The notes under the pieces: generated by a model | What the model was told of the DNA's origin: nothing | Databases searched by the model: none | The model's input: only the letters and a program-made list of their open reading frames with translations | Part shown: positions 25,001 through 30,724 of the stretch, piece after piece | How positions within the stretch are numbered: position 1 is the stretch's first letter | Layout: each line of letters starts with the position of its first letter | Made by a program: the position numbers and the translations under genes | Assembly: GCA_020860605.1 (NCBI GenBank) | Contig: JAJBTZ010000090.1 | Coordinates: 457,441-521,313, forward strand | Direction of reading: 5' to 3' | Origin: Ruminococcus sp. | Lineage (GTDB): Bacteria > Bacillota > Clostridia > Oscillospirales > Ruminococcaceae | DNA length: 63,873 nucleotides

Positions 25001-27655
25001 TTGGATGGTGTAGCGGTCGCCGTCAGATCCAACAGGTTCGTACTGTGTACCATTGACTGCGTCTGAACCAGTAAGGGGTGACAAAGTAATCGAAAGAGAA
25101 CCTGCATCTGCATCTGTGGTGGCATTGTAGTATAAATCGGTTTCTGAACCAGTTATGGTATCAGTAGTGCTTGTAACCGTACTACCCGTTACCCACGACA
25201 GCCAATAGTAAGAATTATCGCTCGAATAATTTCTGACGCTGTATTCATAGGTAACGTCGCCGACCTCAATTCTATCTATGGTTACATCAGTCGTATAAGT
25301 GTAGTTATTGAGGATTTCGAGAATATCAGACAGCTCAATAACGCCAGTACCACTTTCGGAAGTGATTGTGACGGTGTATGTTATCGAATTGTTGGTATAG
25401 TCATAGTTAGTTGCGGTTTTGGTGACAGTGAGGTCCTGCACCCATGACTCGTTCTCCTCTTTTTCGATGGAGCTGACTGGGATAATAATTTTCAAGTTAT
25501 CGCCATAGGATATAGTAACATCGGTGCCATCGGATTCAACCTCTTCGGCAGGGATAGCATACTGCGTATAGTCGATCTTGCCTGTTAGGGCATCTCCCGT
25601 ACTGTGTGCACTATAGTAATCTTCAACATCAAAGACTACTTTGATGTAGTACTGTCCTGAGGTTGAATCGTACTCATAGTAGTAGTGATAAGCTATGGTA
25701 TTTTCATCCATACCATTTCTTTCAACATTCAAAACACTATCGTCAACTTCAACACCTTCAGGGAGATAGATATAATATGTCGCATATACCCCGTTATCTG
25801 GTTGTATATTACTACCGTCAAGATTAAAAGTTGTGACAAGCTCAAGAGAAAGGCTTCCGTCAGAATAAGAAACATTGGAAGCTGTCCATGTAACAGTAGA
25901 AGTTGACAGTTTGGTGCCATCTTCATAATAAAGTACATCTGCTGAGTACGTTGTAGTGCTTGGCTCATCCTCCAACGTAGAAACCCCATACGGATCATAC
26001 CCGACCGTTCCCACGAAATAGTAGTAGACTTCGTCTGTTAAGGTGTTGACCTTGTCGTATTCTTCGGTGGTGAGGGCCAGGGTGCCGGCTTCTTCTTCGG
26101 CGTAAATTTGTTCCCAGATGGCCATCAGCTGGGTCCAGACGGACTCGGCGGTGGCAGTGTTGGCGGAGGTCAGGGTCAGAGCGTAGGTGTAAAGCTCGGT
26201 CACTTGCGTGACGTAGTCGGTGGCGGTGGAGGTCAGAAGGAGGGTTTCCTCCTCGGCTTCGGTTTCCTCCTCGGCTTCGGTTTCCTCCTCGGCTTCGGTT
26301 TCCTCTGCTTCGGTTTCGCCAGTTTCGGTCTCTTCTTCAGAGGCGGTTTCTTCAGTGAGCTCTTCAGTTGGTTCATCCTCAACTTCGACAGCTTCTTCCT
26401 CGACGATTACTTCTTCCTCGAGGTCGGCCTCCGTTTCATCGACGGTTTCAGTCACTTCTTCTGGCTCGATTTCAGCGGTGTAGGTGACGTTGGCGTAGCC
26501 CAAAATAGCCGGTGTTACTTCGGCTTCGGCATTTTCAGGGTCGGAAGAAACGGTGACGATTTCTGGCTCGGTGGCGGTTTCGGTCGCTGTGCTGTAGGAG
26601 ACGAGGGCGACGGTGTCGGTCGAGCTGCCTTCTGAATTGGTGATGGTATAGTTGCCCTGGATGACGGTGATTGTCTGATTGGTTTCGTCGATGAAAATGA
26701 CTATAGCGGTCACGTCTGCCCTGCCGTCGAGGTCGTTGTCGATGAAAACAACGTCGCCAACCACAGGAGAATAGCTGTCAACGGTCTGATAGTAGCCTGA
26801 GTTTGCAAGATCAATAGACCAGGCGTAGGCGCCGGAATTGTATGTAAAGTCATCTGCTATTACAGCATAATCAAGGCAGAATGCGACAAACATCGAATCC
26901 CAGTCGGAATATTCGCTTCCGTAATATGTACCGCCATACCACGCGCCATAGCGGGTGTAGCCCATGTGGGTTGTGCCGTCATCGGCAAGTGTGTAGTTGG
27001 CTGTTGATTCGGTGTAACCGAGCTGTGAATAAGCGATATTGACGATGTCGGTTCTCAGGTCATTGGTGAGTACAGGAAGGGTCGCTTCCCAGACTGAAGC
27101 GTCTTCAATATCCGCTGTCAGGTCGACGAGGCAGTCGACGGTGTGAGTGTGCTCTTCAAGGCCACAGGTAAGGGTCTTTTCGTAACATTCGTCAGTATGA
27201 GCATGAGCTTCGGCCTCTTCCAGACCACAAATCAGTACGAGCTGAGTTTCATAACAGGACTCGCCATGGGTGTGGCCTTCAGACTCTTCCAGAGCGCAGA
27301 CGAGGTTTCCCTCTTCATCGTAGCAGGATTCATCGTGAGTATGGCCTTCCGACTCCTTCAAACCGCAGACAAGAGCCTGCTGCTCTTCGTAGCAGGAGTC
27401 ATCATGAGTGTGGCCTTCAGTTTCCTCCAGGGTGCAGATAAGTGTGTATTCGTAGCACTCGTCTGTGTGGACATGCTCCTCGTAACCGCAATAGGTTTCA
27501 TTGGTCATGGTGATGCCAGTATAGCGGAGCTGCCAATAGACGATGAGGGACACTACAAGCGCTAAAATAAGCAAAACAGACCCAAGCAATAATCGCTGAC
27601 GGCGATCGTGCCTGAATCTGTCTATGTACTTTAGCATCGTGCTTCCCATACCCAT
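19085..27655 (-). CDS. Giant LPETG-anchored multidomain adhesin, probable pilus tip or ancillary subunit
   Basis: A single 2,856-residue surface protein. Order: membrane/signal helix (22-41); six Cys-HxHxxxC repeats (about 56-176); a CHAP-like fold (202-352) without its catalytic Cys and His; an acidic Glu/Thr linker (about 370-490) partly encoded by 18-bp tandem repeats; at least five adhesin/isopeptide-type beta domains (about 560-1650); two SpaA-type domains (from LTIVKSGAHTSTSIPGAVFA and FELTKVSNTDGGTISGATFA); a Cna-B-like domain (EVTKVWIGTDGEEI); about four tandem beta-sandwich modules (about 2030-2700) in an AT-richer stretch; LPETG at 2772-2776, a helix and an unusually long 54-residue basic tail. 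It lies upstream of the pilin and sortase. Starts at 27667 (GTG), 27655 and 27649 are possible; AAAGG supports the ATGs. Confidence 0.88.
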   Translation of the reverse strand: MGMGSTMLKYIDRFRHDRRQRLLLGSVLLILALVVSLIVYWQLRYTGITMTNETYCGYEEHVHTDECYEYTLICTLEETEGHTHDDSCYEEQQALVCGLKESEGHTHDESCYDEEGNLVCALEESEGHTHGESCYETQLVLICGLEEAEAHAHTDECYEKTLTCGLEEHTHTVDCLVDLTADIEDASVWEATLPVLTNDLRTDIVNIAYSQLGYTESTANYTLADDGTTHMGYTRYGAWYGGTYYGSEYSDWDSMFVAFCLDYAVIADDFTYNSGAYAWSIDLANSGYYQTVDSYSPVVGDVVFIDNDLDGRADVTAIVIFIDETNQTITVIQGNYTITNSEGSSTDTVALVSYSTATETATEPEIVTVSSDPENAEAEVTPAILGYANVTYTAEIEPEEVTETVDETEADLEEEVIVEEEAVEVEDEPTEELTEETASEEETETGETEAEETEAEEETEAEEETEAEEETLLLTSTATDYVTQVTELYTYALTLTSANTATAESVWTQLMAIWEQIYAEEEAGTLALTTEEYDKVNTLTDEVYYYFVGTVGYDPYGVSTLEDEPSTTTYSADVLYYEDGTKLSTSTVTWTASNVSYSDGSLSLELVTTFNLDGSNIQPDNGVYATYYIYLPEGVEVDDSVLNVERNGMDENTIAYHYYYEYDSTSGQYYIKVVFDVEDYYSAHSTGDALTGKIDYTQYAIPAEEVESDGTDVTISYGDNLKIIIPVSSIEKEENESWVQDLTVTKTATNYDYTNNSITYTVTITSESGTGVIELSDILEILNNYTYTTDVTIDRIEVGDVTYEYSVRNYSSDNSYYWLSWVTGSTVTSTTDTITGSETDLYYNATTDADAGSLSITLSPLTGSDAVNGTQYEPVGSDGDRYTIQYTVYFDELTGTVSSSIKNSAEATSKKDNDTITDGATVTKTVETSEVEVDKSYSYDSDTGEITWIIKFNTSGANIAGYTLSDDMFSQASDITITYDQNTTATEGTDYTVVKDTNGNITGYKFLAVTDEDGDSTNDANRLTYTITYTTDSGISMGSSTWVHNEVDVTDANGNSVGEDSNEFQVYSSGSVAKDIDTVVENSDGTLTLSWTSVITIPSTGIGKGTIIADYLGNSEYGDNYSYYTLSSLYQYFTYEQLTDFMKDIASSTGGTITVNDTGNGSDTYYYQSGDYSVQVFAFDANGNRIGWIDYQTILNDTATYADYKFTVWQITLNKNIAGPGAITWSYESTGTTEGVSKSHTYANTLYVGSTYDPASYTWRESVYKTDGDGNASTTSKTTTSSDGTVTWKVYVDISDLDGTSGDLVITDTLPAEVTLSSVKVQIGYSTQTMEVNGSDLSTVTFNNTNVTGELTTGANSPTVVTVNIPNNAYIDSIDRNNGYIVLTYTTTIDGWGTEQADVTYELKNSVYVELNSVKYGEDTQEQDITHTYVDQGTTTTYDHDPVEKNVDSSGMNASDGDNILDYYVAVNLDEETLNNGEPLTFTDLLMTYEEYNQQLYANLIYNSVAFYKLYKVTVTDLGGGEYTYTYVDDDNNTVTLYTGSDFTSWSGYSSSIYPFTESDKSITYYYKVKMNIDWDYSEYFASQWSNDYYHELTAEVPDETAILVEYSYYITYENNWSSSYDGQGIYLVNTATLTGEQNIPVDSDSDGTYTYYEPKITGTISNAGGLTIVKSGAHTSTSIPGAVFALYWYDSTAGEWKPATEDGKDTGTAVTFTTGSGGTITINPVTDRDNSGNATAYEAWYKPNTLYYIVETYVPGDYLLDSETKHYFYWYDDSSTASPTYDSMSSRYPYDWDSSTEVSRITTATGSSFYIYNTPITSFELTKVSNTDGGTISGATFALYSYEGVNTSGDEIWKKIGTYKTDSNGVIKITYDESVFTTNKAYKLTEVTAADGYNIGWEDNTEFYFWWSADSGDDHDRPSTWATTTGTTDGLTYATAIDLSSGSASVTATNTETSTTIEVTKVWIGTDGEEITNTSGYSAEVQLYYYLTDDQGNVYTVTNGEATQTSTTSTATELVTLTTSTGVVADTTATLYSFTTTRSLYNNTVVGGITYNVSEWNSVSNYSTTFRDNVIAAMFDEDYEDSYIEVVINNAVSTSDMQLVFQSKIGNNYGDVVFYVPNSGSVSDSPSTGYNTVTFSLSELKEKFVSAGYDTADEISAIWNDLFLSFGNSTPEDATMVSFEIVTPASLIATSGTISKTMVSSTWTGNWYSNYFSGSIDTIAEALQQDGALICVTYTATSDGGTLQIGLQSEYIDGGSTIYPQKYIQLTDISAGSGTISVSVDDLTLENNGAYFSYDDLNCIWLNGCIDAEITEIKVVVPATGTTSKQTYVYTETSDYSTAIAQYGWPTFLTREEYNWDASDVISALETEGAVIYIGYTCTSVPTSTQVGIQYTTDYSSPDWYNVTSQIKVGSGYISVDASKLLNGSTYDLNDYNAIIVTTNSADCITITSVSILTPYTVTESISGVIASDASYAVTLYHPYLVGVTEDGGQTYSGNGDGTITISHSGQTNNTWNAISNAGSEPTYNYSGTNNTETNTDFTGYAFFDAIYSDLDSNVVITLTGVDTADEVSVLNNISLLIQGDKSFNEYGTLASVSPTVSSGTDSSGNTVYYLTYSSADIRQQLANNSYTNAAAVFADYNALVLAISGSQFSATVTDLKVVTTAELVAEDTFLKSSLIGVSTGAGVPYTDGTGTSYVYTLNSSNNFTVAVANLPLTLDVTYNGKTVTLNRNYYFLETSYSGGTTAFTTTYSQTEGENGGGEIVISNLATSYVLPETGISIDYTRMYEFGVMLILLSLFGAGAYRNISRQKKSLVEEPTRERVPRPDHESVPDVRTRKFEIPRIVRKGDTRAGPDEAG
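26245..26313. repeat. 18-bp tandem repeats inside the adhesin gene
   Basis: TTTCCTCCTCGGCTTCGG occurs three times without change (26245-26298) and a 15-bp variant follows. The coded minus-strand peptide is a repeated EEETEA. Copy number changes would keep the reading frame. Confidence 0.92.
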
Positions 27656-27696
27656 CGCGCCTTTCACAGCAGCTTGGTGTTACTCAAAAATATTGG

Positions 27697-27726
27697 ATTA
27701 TAATCGCCTAGACTTTTTAATCCGAA
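27697..27726 (-). promoter_or_regulatory. Possible own promoter of the giant adhesin gene
   Basis: On the minus strand a TATAAT (27697-27702) follows TTCGGA (27721-27726) by 18 bp, overlapping the end of the AP2 gene. The -35 is poor (3 of 6), so this may be weak; no terminator separates the two genes. Confidence 0.4.
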
Positions 27727-28599
27727 TTACTTCTCCGGCGCCGACTTCCCATTCTCGGACGGGAGATATTCGTTGTAATACCAGCCAATAAAATTTTCGT
27801 GTACTTCTTCTCCGCACTCACGTGCTTTGATGGCATCTTCCTTTTTTTCAAATGATCCGAGATAATACGACTTGCCACAGAAGCCTATTCTTGCATACCA
27901 TCTACTGCTGCCTTTGCTCCAGTAGACACCAGTGTGTCCACTCGTGTTGGTTGAACGGAGCCTGAATTTGCTCGATTCAAGTGCTGCTATCGAGGTTCCT
28001 CCGACAAGCTTCAGATTTCTTTCGCATGCATCGGAACGCATACATCCACAGCTCTTCGTCTGACCGCTCTGGAGGTGAGACTGGCTGACTATGACTTCGT
28101 TGCCACAATCGCATCTGCACTTCCATCTGTGTACTCCATTTTCTTTTCCGGCGTATTCGGTGACTGTGAGCCTGCCGAAACGTTTGCCTACATAGTTCTT
28201 GAGGCTCGGATGCGAAAGGCATCCACAGCTCTTGCGATAGCCCGACTGGAGCTGATGAAGCCTGACGTCGATTTCTCCTCCACAATCGCAAATGCAGTGC
28301 CAGACAGTATCGCCATAGGCACTGCGAGCATTTGTGCAATAAACTGCTGTAAGCTTTCCGAAGCGCTTCCCGGTTATATCCTTCTGTCTGGGATTCACTT
28401 TTGATACGCATCCGCAGTCCAGAGCGGTTCCTCGCCTTAGGGTTCTCATATCCACGAGTATCTCATTTCCGCAGTCGCACCGGCATTTCCAGACGATATA
28501 GCCGTTTTTCCGTTCGCCAGAGTCACACAGCACTGTAAGCCGTCCGAATCTATCGCCTTCGGCGATGGATGGCTTAACCTTTCTATTACCTGAAGGCAT
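27727..28599 (-). CDS. AP2-domain protein with three zinc-ribbon-like repeats
   Basis: This 290-aa protein has three repeats of about 50 residues (15-65, 76-128, 137-187), each with the pattern G.RFGRLTV...W.CRCDCGNE...L..G...SCGC. They supply a CxCxC and CGC set that could bind zinc. A C-terminal AP2/ERF-type DNA-binding domain spans about 220-268 (GVYWSKGSSRWYARIGFCGK, YYLGSFEKKEDAIKAREC). Single-repeat relatives are common in phage and mobile-element proteins of Firmicutes, often with AP2 or HNH domains; function is not established. AGGGGAG 5 bp before ATG 28599 decides the start. It sits between the switch-like region and the adhesin gene, so it could be a locus regulator. Confidence 0.78.
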   Translation of the reverse strand: MPSGNRKVKPSIAEGDRFGRLTVLCDSGERKNGYIVWKCRCDCGNEILVDMRTLRRGTALDCGCVSKVNPRQKDITGKRFGKLTAVYCTNARSAYGDTVWHCICDCGGEIDVRLHQLQSGYRKSCGCLSHPSLKNYVGKRFGRLTVTEYAGKENGVHRWKCRCDCGNEVIVSQSHLQSGQTKSCGCMRSDACERNLKLVGGTSIAALESSKFRLRSTNTSGHTGVYWSKGSSRWYARIGFCGKSYYLGSFEKKEDAIKARECGEEVHENFIGWYYNEYLPSENGKSAPEK

Positions 28600-28637
28600 C
28601 CTGACTCCCCTCATATTTTTTTATACTACGAGACAAG

Positions 28638-28649
28638 AAGGTGTACCTT
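28638..28649 (-). other. Candidate recombinase crossover site 1 (inverted copy)
   Basis: AAGGTGTACCTT: 5-bp inverted arms around an asymmetric GT centre (28643-28644), extended to TTTTT on the right. It is the reverse complement of sites 2 and 3 and lies 39 bp upstream of the AP2 start codon. Confidence 0.6.
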
Positions 28650-28712
28650 TTTAACGGTAATTATTGTCTAAATACTGCGAAAAAAATTTTGAGATTTTTG
28701 CACAATTTGCAC

Positions 28713-28741
28713 TTGCATTTGTGTTGAATGTGTGTTATAAT
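28713..28741 (+). promoter_or_regulatory. Strong sigma-A promoter inside the candidate invertible segment
   Basis: TTGCAT (28713-28718), 17 bp, perfect TATAAT (28736-28741). It fires on the plus strand, toward the 3' end of the recombinase gene and into a terminator at 28868-28893, with no coding sequence in its path. It lies between site 1 and sites 2/3. Confidence 0.75.
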
Positions 28742-28784
28742 AACAAGCACAAGATAATCTGTAGCAAAAAAATTGTACGACAAA

Positions 28785-28796
28785 AAGGTACACCTT
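28785..28796 (+). other. Candidate recombinase crossover site 2
   Basis: AAGGTACACCTT with AC centre at 28790-28791 and an AAA extension on the left, giving AAAAAGGTACACCTT. It is inverted with respect to site 1; the distance between centres is 147 bp. Confidence 0.6.
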
Positions 28797-28808
28797 GCTG
28801 TCGCCTAT

Positions 28809-28820
28809 AAGGTACACCTT
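28809..28820 (+). other. Candidate recombinase crossover or accessory site 3
   Basis: AAGGTACACCTT with AC centre at 28814-28815, extended to TTTTT on the right. Its centre is 24 bp from that of site 2. With site 2 it forms a larger imperfect inverted repeat, so it may be an accessory binding site rather than a second crossover site. Confidence 0.55.
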
Positions 28821-28867
28821 TTTGGCACAATTGAGTAGATTTAATCTTTATTTAACCGAAAGCTAAC

Positions 28868-28893
28868 AAAGCCACATCACTGTGGCTTTTTTT
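28868..28893 (+). terminator. Terminator facing the switch promoter
   Basis: AAAGCCACA (28868-28876), loop TCAC, TGTGGCTTT (28881-28889) and a T7 run on the plus strand. The T-run overlaps the recombinase stop codon. It would stop transcripts from 28713-28741; it may also terminate the recombinase mRNA weakly on the other strand. Confidence 0.8.
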
Positions 28894-29491
28894 ATGCTCT
28901 GCTTTCGTATCTTTCGGCACGGTATCTGAAGGTTGAAACCGCCATTCCGCACTCTTTTGCTGCTCCTGTGCAGGAGTTTTCTCCCGATTTCCAGCGCCGA
29001 TAGCAATCGTCGAAGTTCTCTGGAAGTGGAGAAGGAGCCCTTCCGCATCTGACTCCCCTCGCCTTCGCTGCTGCGATGCCCTCCGCCTGACGCTGGCGGA
29101 TATTCGTCCTCTCGTTCTCTGCAACAAACGAGAGAACCTGAAGCACAATGTCCGAGACGAAGGTGCCGATAAGGTCTTTGCCACGTCTTGTGTCGAGAAG
29201 AGGCATGTCGATAACACATATATCAATCCCCTTTTCTTTCGTCAGAAACCGCCATTGCTCCTGAATTTCCTCATAGTTTCGCCCGAGTCGGTCGATGCTC
29301 TTTATGTAGAGCAGGTCGCCCGGCTTCATTTTTTTAATGAGCAACTGATACTTTGGGCGATCGAAGTCCTTTCCGCTCTGCTTGTCAAGCAGGATGTTCT
29401 TCTCGGGGACATTCTGCTCCCGCATAGCGATCATCTGCCTGTCCTCGTTCTGGTCACGGGTGCTAACTCTCACATAGCCATAAATCTTCAT
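28892..29491 (-). CDS. Small serine recombinase (resolvase/invertase family)
   Basis: This 199-aa site-specific recombinase has catalytic Ser10 in YGYVRVSTRDQNEDRQ, the conserved arginines near residues 68-71 (IDRLGRN), a long E-helix region (VLSFVAENERTNIRQRQAEG) and a C-terminal helix-turn-helix (about 160-199, TGAAKECGMAVSTFRYR). Size and layout match resolvases and DNA invertases, not large serine integrases. MKIYGYVR is the standard N-terminus and GAGGT precedes it, so 29491 is the start. No transposase accompanies it, and its neighbours are three inverted/direct copies of a palindromic 12-mer. A promoter invertase role fits best; plasmid-type or Tn resolvase is the alternative. Confidence 0.9.
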   Translation of the reverse strand: MKIYGYVRVSTRDQNEDRQMIAMREQNVPEKNILLDKQSGKDFDRPKYQLLIKKMKPGDLLYIKSIDRLGRNYEEIQEQWRFLTKEKGIDICVIDMPLLDTRRGKDLIGTFVSDIVLQVLSFVAENERTNIRQRQAEGIAAAKARGVRCGRAPSPLPENFDDCYRRWKSGENSCTGAAKECGMAVSTFRYRAERYESRA

Positions 29492-29523
29492 TTTTAATAC
29501 CTCATTTGATTTAGTCACCATAT

Positions 29524-29569
29524 AAAAAGGTGCCAGATTTATTATATCTGACACCTGAGCGAGGTTCAA
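29524..29569 (-). promoter_or_regulatory. Recombinase promoter with overlapping palindromic operator
   Basis: On the minus strand TTGAAC (29564-29569), 17 bp, TATAAT (29541-29546). An 11-bp inverted repeat (29528-29538 with 29546-29556) surrounds the -10. Its right end on the minus strand reads as AAAAAGGT on the plus strand (29524-29531), identical to the first 8 bases of crossover site 2 with its extension. The same palindrome followed by T5 could also form an attenuator-like hairpin in an upstream transcript. Confidence 0.65.
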
Positions 29570-29667
29570 AGCCTGTGAGTTTACTGTCCAGAAGCAGGAT
29601 TATCAAAGTTGCCTAATTTTTCATCAGAATTTCAGGAAGCAATACGACATTCTGAACAAATTTGTGC

Positions 29668-29696
29668 TTGTATTTGCCTTTGTTCAGTGCTAAAAT
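29668..29696 (+). promoter_or_regulatory. Promoter of the cytidylate-kinase-like gene
   Basis: TTGTAT (29668-29673), 17 bp, TAAAAT (29691-29696) preceded by TGC, an extended -10. Confidence 0.6.
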
Positions 29697-29756
29697 AGTA
29701 ATAGCAGAAAAATAAGCATGCAATCATACGTCATACAGTGAAATGGAGGGTTTATT

Positions 29757-30377
29757 ATGAAGCGAATTGTTGCAATCAGCCGAGAGCTAGGCAGCGGAGG
29801 ACGAACTATAGGAAAGCTGGTGGCTAAGCAAAAGAATATTCCCTACTATGATAGGGAGTTAATTGACGAGGCTGCCAAGGCATCTGGCATTCCATCAGAA
29901 TACATCGAAAAATCTGATCAGAAGGTCACTAACAGTTTATTATACAATCTTGCCATGGGTAGTTGTTACAGCTACGGCTTACTGGAGGAGGCAAGCAACC
30001 AGCCTCTTCCCTTAACAACGACAGTTTTCTGTGCTCAACAGGAGATTATCAGAGGCTATGCGGATGCTGGTAGCTGTGTCATCGTTGGCAGGTGTGCAGA
30101 CTATGTACTAAGAGATCGTGACGATGTTCTTAGTGTATTCATCTACGCAGATATGGACAAGCGCGTTGAACATGGCGTGAAGGAATACGGAATGCATGAG
30201 GAGACAGCACGCAAGGAGATCGCTCGGTCTGACCGCGAACGTGCTCACCATTACAGCATGTTTACCGACAGAACATGGGGTGACAGGAGAAATTACGACA
30301 TCATGTTGAACAGTGGCGAAGTTAGCTATGAGAACTGTGCAAAGATCATCTGCGAGATGATGGACATGAAAGCTTAA
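29757..30377 (+). CDS. Cytidylate kinase-like family protein
   Basis: This 206-aa protein of the cytidylate-kinase-2 group carries the P-loop-like N-terminus MKRIVAISRELGSGGRTIGK, the substrate segment YYDRELIDEAAK, the conserved VIVGRCADYVLRD, and the lid stretch IARSDRERAHHYSMFTDRTW. The family resembles NMP kinases but stand-alone members are poorly characterised; the true Cmk is usually elsewhere, next to ribosomal protein S1. It forms a unit with the small membrane protein 57 bp downstream, which ends in a shared terminator. GGAGG is 9 bp before the ATG. Confidence 0.8.
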   Translation: MKRIVAISRELGSGGRTIGKLVAKQKNIPYYDRELIDEAAKASGIPSEYIEKSDQKVTNSLLYNLAMGSCYSYGLLEEASNQPLPLTTTVFCAQQEIIRGYADAGSCVIVGRCADYVLRDRDDVLSVFIYADMDKRVEHGVKEYGMHEETARKEIARSDRERAHHYSMFTDRTWGDRRNYDIMLNSGEVSYENCAKIICEMMDMKA

Positions 30378-30434
30378 AGGCCTATAAATATAGTACCATA
30401 TACATGGTTTGTAAAGAAAGAAGGTGCAAACACT

Positions 30435-30602
30435 ATGTGTAAGATTTGCAAGATGGACGAAGAGGAACTCAAGAACTTCAAGAAGGAACACAGCACGTTT
30501 ATCGCAGTAGGCACAACACTTATTGTTGTTGGCGTTGTAGCTCTCCTGTGGGAGTGTGCAAAGAAATGTTGCTGCAAAAAATGTGCAGGTAAAAAAGAGT
30601 AA
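30435..30602 (+). CDS. Cysteine-rich single-span small membrane protein (55 aa)
   Basis: The small open frame has AAGAAGG before its ATG. The protein starts MCKICKMDEEELKNFKKEHS (a CxxC at 2-5), has one membrane helix at about 22-39 (FIAVGTTLIVVGVVALLW) and a tail ECAKKCCCKKCAGKKE with five cysteines. I do not recognise a family. Cysteines on both sides of the helix suggest metal or thiol chemistry or palmitoyl-like anchoring, but this is only a guess. It lies between the cytidylate-kinase-like gene and a terminator. Confidence 0.7.
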   Translation: MCKICKMDEEELKNFKKEHSTFIAVGTTLIVVGVVALLWECAKKCCCKKCAGKKE

Positions 30603-30617
30603 AGGCCAAAAATCTTA

Positions 30618-30676
30618 AAAAGCCTCCTTGGCTGACTTCCGAAACCTTTCGGAAATCAACTGCGGAGGCTTTTCTT
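30618..30676 (+). terminator. Terminator after the small membrane protein gene
   Basis: AAAAGCCTCC (30618-30627) pairs with GGAGGCTTTT (30664-30673); an inner TTCCGAAACCTTTCGGAA hairpin fills the loop. Confidence 0.8.
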
Positions 30677-30724
30677 GTCTGTTAATCCACAACTCTTGCC
30701 ATGCAAAATATTATATAATAGCTC

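Larger units (their letters stand above)
28748..28893 (+). ncRNA. Predicted short transcript from the switch promoter
   Basis: The promoter at 28713-28741 and the terminator at 28868-28893 define an RNA of about 145 nt with no open frame. It contains sites 2 and 3, which could pair in RNA (13 of 15 positions). It may simply be the non-productive transcript of the present promoter orientation. Confidence 0.4.

Noticed and set aside
26245-26313. Short tandem repeats as a CRISPR array or as a frame-shifting phase switch
   Set aside because: The 18-bp units are directly adjacent without spacers and keep the frame.
26108-26635. A Gly/Phe-rich 175-residue open frame on the plus strand
   Set aside because: It is the antisense of the Glu/Thr-rich linker of the giant adhesin; the repetitive composition arises from the real gene on the other strand.
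28638-29491. Recombinase and repeats as a prophage or integrative element end
   Set aside because: The recombinase has 199 residues, too small for a large serine integrase. No phage structural, conjugation or excision gene is nearby, and no tRNA or gene is split.
29526-29558. The palindrome upstream of the recombinase as a plain terminator
   Set aside because: It has a T5 tail on the minus strand, but no gene lies upstream on that strand and it coincides exactly with a TTGAAC-17-TATAAT promoter, so an operator is the better reading. Attenuation is not excluded.
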